DNA of 64,000 nt from Micromonospora sp. C95 (GTDB lineage: Bacteria; Actinomycetota; Actinomycetes; Mycobacteriales; Micromonosporaceae), in NCBI RefSeq assembly GCF_018070465.1, contig NZ_JAGPXT010000003.1, positions 1-64,000 on the forward strand. The letters are read 5' to 3'. Position numbers and translations under genes: made by a program. The notes under the pieces are model-generated. The model was not told where the DNA came from, did no database searches, and was given only the letters and a program-made list of their open reading frames with translations. Of the stretch, positions 8,857 through 17,302 are shown piece after piece. Position 1 is the first letter of the stretch. Every line of letters begins with the position of its first letter.

Positions 8857-9558
8857 TCACACGAGCAGCTCTCCCCCGTCGATGCTGAGATTGACGCCGT
8901 TGATGGCGGGATTCTCCAACAGGAACATGACGGCGTCGGTGCAGTCCTGCATGGTCACGAGCCGCTTGGTCGGCGTCCGGGCCTTGGTGGCCGCGCAGAT
9001 GTCGACCTTCGTACGCCAGTGCGGGGTATCGACGACCAGACTGGGATGCAGGGCGTTGAACCGGATGGGTGCCAGCTCCGTCACCAGTGTCCGCACCAAC
9101 GCACTTATGCCACCGTTGGCGGTCGTCACGGTCGTGGACCCGGGATAGGGCCGATGCATGGCCAGGCCACCCAGCAGCACGGCTGCGGCGTCGGCCGACA
9201 TCCGGGACGAGAGGGCGTGCACGACGGTGGTGTAGCCGATCAGCTTCATCGTCAACGTGCGGGTCGCAGCCTCGGGCCGATAGTCACGCACGGTGTTGTG
9301 ATCCCGCTCGAGCGCCGCGATCACCAGCCGGTCGACCTGCTGCACGTCGGCCAGCGCGGCCGGGATCTGCTCCGGCTCGCCCAGGTCCACCGCCAGCCCG
9401 CGGGTGCGGCCGCCGATCTCACCGGCAACGCTCTTGGCGCGGTCGTCTGTTCGGCCGGTGATGACCACGTCACAGCCACGCCCGGCGAACGACTCGGCGA
9501 CGTGCCGCCCGATCCCGGAAGTTCCTCCGACGACGACGACGTGGACAGGCTTGGACAC
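8857..9558 (-). CDS. Atypical short-chain dehydrogenase/reductase-like protein
   Basis: 233 residues, GTG start preceded by GGGGGAGG. The Rossmann cofactor motif is intact (VVVVGGTSGIGRHVAESF), an acidic VDLGEPEQ follows, and the C-terminus ends in the SDR-like NGVNLSIDGGELLV. The catalytic region is abnormal: where Y-x3-K is expected there is a TVTTANGGISAL segment with neither Tyr nor Lys, and the NNAG motif is replaced by an IAALERDHN stretch. So it is an SDR fold that probably binds NAD(P) but may not reduce by the usual mechanism. It stands alone on the minus strand, tail to tail with the DUF6081-like gene. Confidence 0.75.
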   Translation of the reverse strand: MSKPVHVVVVGGTSGIGRHVAESFAGRGCDVVITGRTDDRAKSVAGEIGGRTRGLAVDLGEPEQIPAALADVQQVDRLVIAALERDHNTVRDYRPEAATRTLTMKLIGYTTVVHALSSRMSADAAAVLLGGLAMHRPYPGSTTVTTANGGISALVRTLVTELAPIRFNALHPSLVVDTPHWRTKVDICAATKARTPTKRLVTMQDCTDAVMFLLENPAINGVNLSIDGGELLV

Positions 9559-9809
9559 TGTTCCTCCCCCATGGGATTGCGCTTCGTGGGCCGGTTCGGC
9601 CGACCGTACCCAACCCCCTCGCCCCGATTCGTCACGTGTTCACGGTGTCACTGACCGCCGGGCTGCCGGAGCGTGCCACCACGGGCGGCGAATACGACAG
9701 CAACGAACCACGTGAATGGGCGATGCCCTGATCGGCCGTCAACAGTGAGGCTCAGCGATGCCAGTACCCGCACCGTGGCGGCCGTATCCCCGCGGCGATT
9801 CGAGGCGCG

Positions 9810-11273
9810 ATGTTCTCCGCACAGGATGTCAGGACCGGCCGACGCTCCCCGGTCAACCGTTGGTGGGTCGTCGGCGGGATGGGCCTGGCCGTCTTCCTCG
9901 CCTCGCTCGACATGAGCATCGTCAACGTGGCGCTTCCGGCCATCCGCGACTCGCTCTCCGCGCCGACCGCCGTCACGCAGTGGGTGGTACTCGGATATCT
10001 GCTCCCACTTGTCGCCCTGGCGCTGCCGACCGGCCGCTGGCTGGACGACGGCGACCACCGAAGCGTGTTCACCTGGTCGAGCACGGGGTTCGCCGTGGCC
10101 AGCCTCGCGGCGGGTCTCGCCCCGACGATCGGCTGGCTCATCGCGGCCCGGGTGGTCCAGGGCCTGTTCGGCGCCGCGCTGATGGCGTTGATTCCCGTCC
10201 TGATAACCACCTCCGTCGAGCCGGGCTTACGCGGCCGGGCGATGGGCGTCGTCGACACCCTCGGCATGCTCGGATTGATCAGCGGACCGGCGATCGGTGG
10301 GGTGATCGTGGCTTCGGCGGGGTGGCCCTGGATCTTCTACCTGAACGTGCCGGTGTGTATCGGCCTGGTGCTGCTCGCCCTCGCCCACATCCCGCGTGCC
10401 GGACGACTTCGTCCTCCCGGTCGCGCCGCGGTGGTGGAGGCGGGGTTCCTGGCCGGTTCCACCACCGCGATCATGCTCGCCCTGACCCTGGCCACCGGCG
10501 GCCAGCCGCAGTGGTTGTTCCTGGCACTGGTGGCGGTGCCGCTGCTGCTGATCTGGCCGCGGCTGCCGGCGAGCGTCCCGGTGCGGACCCTCCTCACGTC
10601 GGCTGACATGCGCGCACCGCTGGCGGCCCTGGCCGCCACCTCGGTCGCCAGTGGACTGATCTTCTACATCGTGCCGTTCCTCCTCGTCACGATCATGGCG
10701 ACCTCGGCCCCGCTCACCGGCATCACGATGCTGGCCTTCCCCCTGGGCGCCGCGGCACTGGGTCCCTTCGCCGGACTGATGGCCGACCGGTACGGTCCCC
10801 GGCGCACGACCCTGTTCGGTCTGGTCGTGTTGACCGGTGGGCTGCTGTTGCTCCTGCCTGCCGATCCCGTCTGGAGTGCCCGAGACGTCGCATGGCGGCT
10901 GGCCGTCGCCGGGGCCGGTATCGGTCTGTTCAACGCTCCGAACATGAGTGCGGCCATGTCGGCCGCCCCGCATTCGCTCCTGGGGACAGCGGGCGCCGCG
11001 ACGAGCGTCGCCCGGCAGGGCGGTTTCGCTTTCGGCCCGGCCGTCGCGACTCTGGTGTGGGGTCTGTCCGGGTACGGAGCCGGCGGGATCCGCTACGCCT
11101 TCCTGGTGGCATCGGTCGTCGTGGTACTCGGCGCACTCCCGGTCGCCCGCCGGTCCTGGCAGAACCGACGGCCGCCGGTACGGCGTACGGCCGCCGACCG
11201 CATCGGCGCCTCGATCCGGCGACGGAACCGGCCCAGCGAAGGCGACGTCCCCGCCGGATCGGAGCATCAATGA
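9810..11273 (+). CDS. MFS drug-exporter-type permease (DHA2/EmrB family)
   Basis: 487 residues with about 14 transmembrane segments. The N-terminal motif (FLASLDMSIVNVALPAI), the motif A region (GRWLDDGDHRS) and motif C (GLISGPAIGGVI) are those of 14-TMS proton-antiport drug exporters. It probably exports the cluster product or gives self-resistance. Its stop overlaps the start of the LuxR-type regulator (ATGA), so the two are co-transcribed. It is clearly related to the second exporter at 27489-28910, sharing blocks such as MSIVNVALPAI, RGRAMGV and GWPWIF. The start could also be a little downstream, since the site before ATG 9810 (GAGG) is close. Confidence 0.88.
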   Translation: MFSAQDVRTGRRSPVNRWWVVGGMGLAVFLASLDMSIVNVALPAIRDSLSAPTAVTQWVVLGYLLPLVALALPTGRWLDDGDHRSVFTWSSTGFAVASLAAGLAPTIGWLIAARVVQGLFGAALMALIPVLITTSVEPGLRGRAMGVVDTLGMLGLISGPAIGGVIVASAGWPWIFYLNVPVCIGLVLLALAHIPRAGRLRPPGRAAVVEAGFLAGSTTAIMLALTLATGGQPQWLFLALVAVPLLLIWPRLPASVPVRTLLTSADMRAPLAALAATSVASGLIFYIVPFLLVTIMATSAPLTGITMLAFPLGAAALGPFAGLMADRYGPRRTTLFGLVVLTGGLLLLLPADPVWSARDVAWRLAVAGAGIGLFNAPNMSAAMSAAPHSLLGTAGAATSVARQGGFAFGPAVATLVWGLSGYGAGGIRYAFLVASVVVVLGALPVARRSWQNRRPPVRRTAADRIGASIRRRNRPSEGDVPAGSEHQ

Positions 11274-12514
11274 CGTGGCAACTTCGCGGCCGGGACGCGC
11301 AACTGCGGCAGGTCCACCGGTTCCTGCGGACCACGGAAGCGGGCACCGCGGCCGTGCTGCACGTCGAGGGTGGGTGGGGCAGCGGCCGTACCCGCCTGCT
11401 GCGTGAGGTGGTGGACGCGGCTGCCGCCGCCGGGTTCCACATCGTCGAGGACTGGTCCGCGGTCGCGGAGCCGGGCGCTCTCCAGGCCGCATCGGCGTCG
11501 CCCGGGCCGGTTCTGGTGGCCCTGGACGATCTGCACCAGGCGGATCCGACGACCGTCCGCGACCTTCGCACCTCGCTGTGGCGGCTGCGGGACCGACCGA
11601 TCGCCTGGGCGCTCAGCCGGCGTCGCCAGGCGGGTGGGCCCGCGGTGGATCAGCTCTTCGGCGAGGCCGGTCTGACGGCCGACCTGGTCGATCTCCAGCC
11701 GCTGTCCACCCAGGCCGTCGCGCTGTTGCTTGCCGATTGCACGAGCAGCCCCCTGGCCGGCCTACCCGGTCTGCTACCGGCGATCGGCGGAAACCCGCTG
11801 ATCGCCGTCGAACTGGCCCTCGGCACGCCCGGCACGGCACTGGACGGGAACATCGGCGAGCCACCGGCCCGGGTCCAGGCCTGCGTCCGCAGGTGCCTGA
11901 CGGACCTCGGCGACCACTGCCGACAGCTTGTCCAGGTGGGTGCGGTACTCGGTCCTCGCTTTCTACCGGGCGACGTGGCAAAGCTGCTCGGGCGGTCGGT
12001 GGCGGAGCTGCTCACGCCGGTCGAGGAGGCGATCGCCGCGGACCTCCTGTTCGGCGACGGTGACTGGCTGGCCTTCCGGCAGCCGTTGTTCCGGCGGTGC
12101 GTACGCGCCTCGCTCCCCGGTGCCGCGCGGATCGCCCTGGAGAATCAGGCCGCCGTCGAGCATCTCGACCTGGCCGTCGCGGCCGTCGACGAGGTCGCGG
12201 AGTTGCCGGAGACGCCCCAGATCGACGCCCCTTCCCTACCACTGCGCATCGGACCCGCCAAGCCCGTAGCCGCCCGGTCCGGCTGGGACGATCTGAGTGA
12301 CATCGAGCGAATGGTCGCAAGTCTGGTCAGCCAGGGGCTGACCAACCAGCAGATCGCCAGCCTCGTGTTCCGCTCACCGCATACGGTGAACTACCACCTT
12401 CGCCGCATCTTTCGGAAACTGGATATCCGCTCGCGGGTCGAACTGGCCCGGCTGACCCTGCTGCACTATTCGGCCTCGGAGGCGGACGAAGGCGCACTCG
12501 ACGTGGCTGGTTGA
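11270..12514 (+). CDS. Small LAL-type (LuxR C-terminal) transcriptional regulator
   Basis: 414 residues from the ATG overlapping the exporter stop. An N-terminal P-loop region (GGWGSGRTRLL, near residue 33, Arg where Lys is usual) and a Walker B-like LVALDDLHQAD mark an AAA/STAND module, shorter than in standard LAL proteins of about 900 residues. The C-terminal 65 residues are a LuxR helix-turn-helix: LSDIERMVASLVSQGLTNQQIA, then SPHTVNYHLRRIFRKL. Probably the pathway-specific activator of region 1. The last 49 bases overlap the 3' end of the phzD-like gene on the other strand, so the two coding regions end inside each other. Confidence 0.84.
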   Translation: MTWQLRGRDAQLRQVHRFLRTTEAGTAAVLHVEGGWGSGRTRLLREVVDAAAAAGFHIVEDWSAVAEPGALQAASASPGPVLVALDDLHQADPTTVRDLRTSLWRLRDRPIAWALSRRRQAGGPAVDQLFGEAGLTADLVDLQPLSTQAVALLLADCTSSPLAGLPGLLPAIGGNPLIAVELALGTPGTALDGNIGEPPARVQACVRRCLTDLGDHCRQLVQVGAVLGPRFLPGDVAKLLGRSVAELLTPVEEAIAADLLFGDGDWLAFRQPLFRRCVRASLPGAARIALENQAAVEHLDLAVAAVDEVAELPETPQIDAPSLPLRIGPAKPVAARSGWDDLSDIERMVASLVSQGLTNQQIASLVFRSPHTVNYHLRRIFRKLDIRSRVELARLTLLHYSASEADEGALDVAG

Positions 12515-13149
12515 GTGCTTAGCCGCGTGACCGCTTCGGAGGTGGACAGCGGCACCGCGCACCGACGCGCGGCGTAGCGCAGCGCCATGAGGTGATCCTC
12601 GATGGTGAAGTCGGCCAGCGCGTCGGCCACCAGGAACGGCTGGATGTCGCGGGTGAACGCCTCGCAGACCGTCATCAGGCACCCCACGTGGGCGTAGACG
12701 CCGCAGATGATGAGCTGGTCGCGCTGGGATCGTCGCAGCCGCTCCTCCAGATCACTGCGGTAGAACGCGCTGTAGCGCCACTTGGTCAGCACCGTCTCGC
12801 CCGGCTCCGGAGCGATCTCCTCGGCGATGCCGCGATCGGTCTCCGCCACGCTCATCCCCGGGCCCCACAGGTCGTACAGCAGCCCCCGCTCCTCGCGGGT
12901 CATGCCGCCGGGCTGCGCCGTGTACATCACCGGCACGCCCGCCCGGCGGGCCGCCGTGAGCAGCTTCGCGGTGTTGGCCATCAGCTCCGGGAACGGGGAC
13001 CGCCCTCGAGCGAAGGGCCGCAGGAAGTAGCGCTGCATGTCGTGTACCAGCACCACCGCCCGATCCGGACGAGGACGCCAGGGCAAGGCGGCCGGTGGCA
13101 CGTCGGCAACGTTCGGCATCCGGTACGGCGGGATCATCTTCATGGCCAT
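12466..13149 (-). CDS. phzD: Isochorismatase family, PhzD-like (2-amino-2-deoxyisochorismate hydrolase)
   Basis: 227 residues from ATG 13149 (AGGAG upstream; a GTG one codon earlier is also possible). The catalytic triad regions of the isochorismatase fold are visible: Asp in VLVHDMQRYFL, Lys in LTKWRYSAF and Cys in GVYAHVGCL. There is no aryl-carrier domain, unlike siderophore EntB. The RYFL and KWRYSAF context fits PhzD, which removes pyruvate from 2-amino-2-deoxyisochorismate to give 2,3-dihydro-3-hydroxyanthranilate. The PhzE homologue is at 24276-26234 and the presumed next enzyme is immediately upstream. No other phenazine genes (phzA/B, F, G) are present, so the product should be 3-hydroxyanthranilate. 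Last gene of the eight-gene operon. Confidence 0.88.
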   Translation of the reverse strand: MAMKMIPPYRMPNVADVPPAALPWRPRPDRAVVLVHDMQRYFLRPFARGRSPFPELMANTAKLLTAARRAGVPVMYTAQPGGMTREERGLLYDLWGPGMSVAETDRGIAEEIAPEPGETVLTKWRYSAFYRSDLEERLRRSQRDQLIICGVYAHVGCLMTVCEAFTRDIQPFLVADALADFTIEDHLMALRYAARRCAVPLSTSEAVTRLSTQPATSSAPSSASEAE

Positions 13150-13198
13150 CACAGGGCTCCTGTTCGGCAGGGATACTTCTTACAGACCGGTGCCCTCG

Positions 13199-13984
13199 TC
13201 AGCTGCGCAGCGCGGCACCGCCGTCGACGTACAGGTCCTGCATCGTGATGTGGCCGGCCTGGTCGGAGACGAGAAACGCGACCGCCTCGGCCACGTCCTC
13301 GGGCTGGGCCAGTTTCCCCAGGGGAATGCCGACGCGGTACGCGGCCAACGAGCCCGCCACGGCGAACTCCGGATCGACTCGTCCGCCGAGCATCGCGCGC
13401 AGCATCGGGGTGTCGGTGGAGCCCGGCGAGACGATGTTGCAGCGGATGCCGTAGCCGGCCAGCTCCAGCCCCAGACATCGAGTGAACTGTGCGGACGCCG
13501 CCTTGGACGCGGCATAGGCAGCCATCTCCACCCGGGGCACCCCGGCCGCGTTGGACGCCACCGTGACGATGGCACCGTGGCGACGAAGGATCATGCGACG
13601 GGCGACCGCGCGACAGACGTTGAAGACACCGCCGACGTTGACGGCCAACACCTCACTCCAGTATCGGTCCGACAGGTCGACCACCCTGCCGGTACGCAGG
13701 ACACCTGCCGCATTGACGACGATGCCGATCGGGCCCTGCTCATCCTCGACCCGCTGGACCAGCGCCTCCACCGCCACGCTGTCCTGAACGTCGACCGGGC
13801 GGCCGCGCACCGACAGGTTCTCGGCCTCGATCTTGGTCACCGTGTCGCCGAGCTGGTCGGCGTTACGGTCGACCGCGCAGACGTGTGCCCCGGCACGCGC
13901 CAGCGTCATCGCCACCGCCGCACCGATGCCCTGAGCCGCGCCCGTGACCAGCGCGACCTTCGACTCGATTCCGGAGAGTTCCAT
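13199..13984 (-). CDS. EntA-like SDR: dihydro-hydroxyanthranilate dehydrogenase
   Basis: 261 residues from ATG 13984 (GGGAG 6 bases upstream), overlapping the stop of the preceding monooxygenase. Classical SDR with all key residues: VTGAAQGIGAAVA cofactor loop, NAAG, Ser in VASNAAG, and Y-x3-K in YAASKAA. It closely resembles 2,3-dihydro-2,3-dihydroxybenzoate dehydrogenases. Next to phzD, and with phzE in the cluster, the expected reaction is NAD-dependent oxidation of 2,3-dihydro-3-hydroxyanthranilate to 3-hydroxyanthranilate, the route used in several benzodiazepine and benzoxazole pathways. No kynurenine-route genes are present, which supports the chorismate route. Confidence 0.85.
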   Translation of the reverse strand: MELSGIESKVALVTGAAQGIGAAVAMTLARAGAHVCAVDRNADQLGDTVTKIEAENLSVRGRPVDVQDSVAVEALVQRVEDEQGPIGIVVNAAGVLRTGRVVDLSDRYWSEVLAVNVGGVFNVCRAVARRMILRRHGAIVTVASNAAGVPRVEMAAYAASKAASAQFTRCLGLELAGYGIRCNIVSPGSTDTPMLRAMLGGRVDPEFAVAGSLAAYRVGIPLGKLAQPEDVAEAVAFLVSDQAGHITMQDLYVDGGAALRS

Positions 13985-15201
13985 CATGATCTCCCACTCG
14001 TACGGTCTTCCACGGCGACGGCCGGTGCGGTGACAGCGCCCTCGGCGTCGTATTCGAAGAGCCACTGATGCCGGTCCAGCCCCGAGGAGGTGCCGGCGGC
14101 GACATCCCGCAGCCGCTGCGCGGTGCCGTCGGCCAGATGCAAGGTGCCGGCACCGGCGCGCGACTCCGCTTGGATCCGGCTGGTCCGGGGAAGTCGGATC
14201 TGCTCGTACCGCCGTAGCGCCGCCGGCAGCCCGTCCCGACTCGCCGCCTCGAGACAGCGGGCGAGCACGGCGGCGTCCTCGATCGCCTGGTTCGCGCCCT
14301 GAGCCTGGAACGGCAGCATCGGATGGGCGGCATCGCCGATCAGGACGACCCTTCCGTGGGACAGCCGGTCGAGGCTTTCCCGATCATGGAGGGCCCACCT
14401 GCTCACCACGTCCACGGCGCCGATCAGCCGGGTGACGTCCGGATGCCAGCCCTGATACCGGGACGCCAGATCCCCTACGGTGCCCCGCGCCGTCCACGAT
14501 TCCTCCCGCCAGTCGACCGCCGGGACGGTCGCGCCGAAACTCACCTGCTGGCCCGAGGACACCGGATAGCAGACGCAGTGCTGGTCCGGTCCCAACCACA
14601 GGCGTACCGCCGGCTCGGCGACCAGGTGCGGTACCCGGTCGGCCGGCACCAGGCCGCGGTAGATGGTCTGCCCGGAGTACCGCGGCGTGTCGACGGCCAG
14701 GTGCTTCCGCACCACCGAACGGATGCCGTCGGCACCCACCACGAGGTCCGCCTTGACGCTCGCCGCATCGGCGAAGCGCAGTTGCGCGCTGTCTGCGGTC
14801 TGCGTCACGCCGATGCAGCGAGCGTTCAGGCGGATCTGTTCGGGTGGTGACAGCCCGAGCAGACAGGCGTGCAGATCGGCCCGGTGCAGTGTGTAGTACG
14901 GCGCACCGAACCGGTCCCGACAGGACTCGCCCAGCGGCGTGCGTCGCAGCAGTTCGCCATCGTTCCACCGGCGCATCTCGATGGTCTGCGGCAGCACCGC
15001 GACGGTCCTCAGCTGCTCCGCCAACCCCAGCCTGTGCAACAGCCGGGTGGCGTTGGGCGCGAGCTGCACTCCGGCCCCGACCTCGAACAGCCGCGGTGCC
15101 TGCTCGTAGACCACGACGTCGACGCCGGAGCGGCGGAGGGCGGCGGCGAGCGCGAGGCCGGCGATGCCGGCGCCCACGATGACCACGTTCATCTGTGGCA
15201 T
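13984..15201 (-). CDS. FAD-dependent monooxygenase, salicylate-hydroxylase-like
   Basis: 405 residues, ATG start; a second ATG three codons on is possible. Class A flavin monooxygenase: VVIVGAGIAGLALAAALRRSG at the N-terminus, the DG motif VGADGIRSVVRKHL near residue 155, and the GD motif LIGDAAHPMLPFQAQGANQAIEDA near residue 280, whose QGANQAIEDA ending is typical of the salicylate 1-hydroxylase and 3-hydroxybenzoate 6-hydroxylase group. Such enzymes hydroxylate, sometimes with loss of the carboxylate. A substrate here may be 3-amino-4-hydroxybenzoate, 3-hydroxyanthranilate or the coupled amide. Translationally coupled to the EntA-like gene and 19 bases after the ligase gene in the same operon. 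Confidence 0.86.
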   Translation of the reverse strand: MPQMNVVIVGAGIAGLALAAALRRSGVDVVVYEQAPRLFEVGAGVQLAPNATRLLHRLGLAEQLRTVAVLPQTIEMRRWNDGELLRRTPLGESCRDRFGAPYYTLHRADLHACLLGLSPPEQIRLNARCIGVTQTADSAQLRFADAASVKADLVVGADGIRSVVRKHLAVDTPRYSGQTIYRGLVPADRVPHLVAEPAVRLWLGPDQHCVCYPVSSGQQVSFGATVPAVDWREESWTARGTVGDLASRYQGWHPDVTRLIGAVDVVSRWALHDRESLDRLSHGRVVLIGDAAHPMLPFQAQGANQAIEDAAVLARCLEAASRDGLPAALRRYEQIRLPRTSRIQAESRAGAGTLHLADGTAQRLRDVAAGTSSGLDRHQWLFEYDAEGAVTAPAVAVEDRTSGRS

Positions 15202-15220
15202 ATCGGCCCCATCCCGACAG

Positions 15221-16534
15221 TCAGTAGTAGAGAAGCGCCTTGTCCCAGTCTTCGTCGGGGCCGAAAAGGCTGCGCGGCTTGACCACGTCGGGCATCGACG
15301 TCAGCACGGCGGCCGGCACCAGACTGCCCGGCGGTAGTCCGACGACCTCGGCGTCGACACCGATCACGGACCGGACCGATGCCGCCAGCTCCGCGCGGGC
15401 GGCCTCCCGGTGCTCCTGCGACACCTCGATCTCGACACGCAGGCGATCCGGTTCCACCCGTGCCCGCCAGAACAGCACGCCGTACGAGTCGGGCAGGGCG
15501 AAGACCAGTTCCTCGAGTTGATGCTGGGCGACCGTCGTCGACCCGACCCGGTACCCGAAGGCCGCCCGCCCGAACACCCTGACGGTGGGCAGATTCCAGC
15601 CGCACGCGCAGTCGCGGTAGGACACCGAGACGTCGTCTTCCAGGTTGTACCGCAGCAGCGGCATGGCCTCGCGGAACAGCGGCGTGACGACGAGTTGTCC
15701 CTCGCCCTCGCTCCGCACGGTGCCGGTCTTCGGGTCGTACACCTCGAACAGCGCTCGGTCGGCCCACAGGTGCAGTCGGCCGTCCGGGCACTCGCCGGCG
15801 AGGCTGCCGGTCTCGGTGGAGCCGTACTCCTCGATCACCGGCACGCCCCAGATCCTGCTGATGCGTTGCCGACGGACGTCGGTGAGGGGCTCGCCGCCCG
15901 TGAAGAGCGCCCGCAGCGCGGGAAAATCGGACCCCGGCCGGTGCCCAGCAGCGGCAGCTGCGGCGGCCCACAGCAGGTACTCCGTGGCCACCGCCCACGT
16001 CAACGTCACGCCCAGGTCGTGCAGGACCCGGACCACACGGGCGTACGGCATCGCCAGCGAGCGGTTGTCGCCCGGCACCACCGTGGCGCCGCGCAACCGC
16101 CCCGCGGCGTGCGCGAGATGACCCGTCAGCATGAGGGCATAGGGCGTACGGACCAGGAAGATGTCGCTCTCGGAGAAGCCGATCCACTTGCGGGCGAACC
16201 GTTCTGCCAGGTCGACCCAGTCCTCCGAGGTGTAGTAGGACGGCGTCGGCTGGCCGGCGGTGCCGCTGGATTCGTGGTAGGTCGCCAACCGCTCCTTGGG
16301 TACCGCCAACATCCCCCACGGGTAGTTGTCCCGTAGGTCCTGCTTGGTGGTCAACGGCAGCGAGGCGAGATCCGAGATGCTGGTGGGCAGGTTGGCCGGG
16401 TTCAGCCGCGACCGGTAGAACGGCGAGTTGGCGGCCCAGGACACGGTCTGCGGCAGTTGCTTCTCCTGCAGGCGCTGCACGTCCTCGAAGCCCTGCCACT
16501 GGCCCAGCTGAGGCAGGCTGGAATCAGGATTCAC
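15221..16534 (-). CDS. PaaK-like adenylate-forming ligase
   Basis: 437 residues from GTG 16534 (GGAGAGG upstream), overlapping the amidohydrolase stop by 4 bases (GTGA); length equals phenylacetate-CoA ligase. Adenylation motifs: the P-loop-like SSGTAGQPTPSYYT near residue 92, EEYGSTETGSLAGECPDG near residue 222, and a C-terminal domain ending KPRSLFG. The Lys-rich form of the P-loop is weak, as in several aryl-AMP ligases. The enzyme should activate an aminohydroxybenzoate and pass it to a partner amine or hydroxyl. In nataxazole, caboxamycin and A33853 biosynthesis a ligase of this kind works with an amidohydrolase to build benzoxazoles; the same pair is adjacent here. Confidence 0.87.
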   Translation of the reverse strand: MNPDSSLPQLGQWQGFEDVQRLQEKQLPQTVSWAANSPFYRSRLNPANLPTSISDLASLPLTTKQDLRDNYPWGMLAVPKERLATYHESSGTAGQPTPSYYTSEDWVDLAERFARKWIGFSESDIFLVRTPYALMLTGHLAHAAGRLRGATVVPGDNRSLAMPYARVVRVLHDLGVTLTWAVATEYLLWAAAAAAAGHRPGSDFPALRALFTGGEPLTDVRRQRISRIWGVPVIEEYGSTETGSLAGECPDGRLHLWADRALFEVYDPKTGTVRSEGEGQLVVTPLFREAMPLLRYNLEDDVSVSYRDCACGWNLPTVRVFGRAAFGYRVGSTTVAQHQLEELVFALPDSYGVLFWRARVEPDRLRVEIEVSQEHREAARAELAASVRSVIGVDAEVVGLPPGSLVPAAVLTSMPDVVKPRSLFGPDEDWDKALLYY

Positions 16535-17292
16535 GACGTTTCCTCTCCTAGCAGTCGATGGGCGTTGTCCCAGGCGACACGTCGCCACTGCTCGGCCGGC
16601 AGCCCCAGCACCTCGAACTTGACCAGTTCCACGGCGGGATGCTGGAGCGGATACTCGGAGCCGAAGACGACCCGCTCCGCGCCCAACCGGTGCAGCGCCG
16701 CCTCGGCCACGCTCGTGTAGCCGCCGGATGTCTCGAGGAAGATGTTGGGCACGTCCGCGACCAGGGTGAGCGCGTAGAGATCAATGTTGCCGATGCCGCT
16801 GTGGCCGAGGACGAAACGCACCTCGGGGAAGCGCTGTGCGAGCGCGACAAGGTCCGCCACGCCCGCGCCCGGCCGGGCGAGGCACACCACGTACACGGGG
16901 TGGTTGACCGAGGCCGCCACGTCGATCAGGGCCACGACTCGTGGATCAAGCAGTCCGATGCCGTGCACCGCGGGCGATATCTCCAGGCCACGGAAGTCCG
17001 CGGCCACCGCACGATACGGGTCCGGCGTTCGATGCGGGTTCGCGAAGAAGAACGGTACGAGGCGCCCGCCGGTGCCCGCACAGGCACCCAGTACCGCGTC
17101 GTTGTCGGCATCCGTCTCCACATGTCCGGCGAGAATGAGCTGGCGCGACAACCTGTCGAGATCGATGACGCCGCCGGCGCACACCACCGCTCGATCGAGC
17201 CCACACCCGTCCAGCGTCTTAAGCATCCGCTCCCGAGCACCGGGGCGGGGAGCCAGGCGTACGTGGAAATCCAGGATGCGTTGCCTGGTCAT
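16531..17292 (-). CDS. Amidohydrolase-superfamily protein (putative benzoxazole-forming cyclase)
   Basis: 253 residues, ATG start. TIM-barrel amidohydrolase_2 type: N-terminal LDFHVRL, central VLGHSGIGN, and C-terminal FGSEYPLQHP followed by DNAHRLLG. The metal-binding positions deviate: the first-strand HxH reads H-V-R and the late Asp is Glu (GSEYP). Family members beside an AMP ligase (NatAM in nataxazole, BomN in A33853) form the oxazole ring from two aminophenol acids, and a clostridial benzoxazole pathway from 3-amino-4-hydroxybenzoate uses a related protein. That is the favoured role here. Alternatives are a decarboxylase or an ordinary hydrolase. Fourth gene of the operon, 10 bases after the GriH-like gene. 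Confidence 0.82.
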   Translation of the reverse strand: MTRQRILDFHVRLAPRPGARERMLKTLDGCGLDRAVVCAGGVIDLDRLSRQLILAGHVETDADNDAVLGACAGTGGRLVPFFFANPHRTPDPYRAVAADFRGLEISPAVHGIGLLDPRVVALIDVAASVNHPVYVVCLARPGAGVADLVALAQRFPEVRFVLGHSGIGNIDLYALTLVADVPNIFLETSGGYTSVAEAALHRLGAERVVFGSEYPLQHPAVELVKFEVLGLPAEQWRRVAWDNAHRLLGEETS

Positions 17293-17302
17293 CGCGCACT
17301 GC

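Noticed and set aside
12466..13984. Catechol siderophore genes (EntA/EntB)
   Set aside because: The isochorismatase lacks an aryl-carrier domain and no EntC, EntE or catechol NRPS is near.
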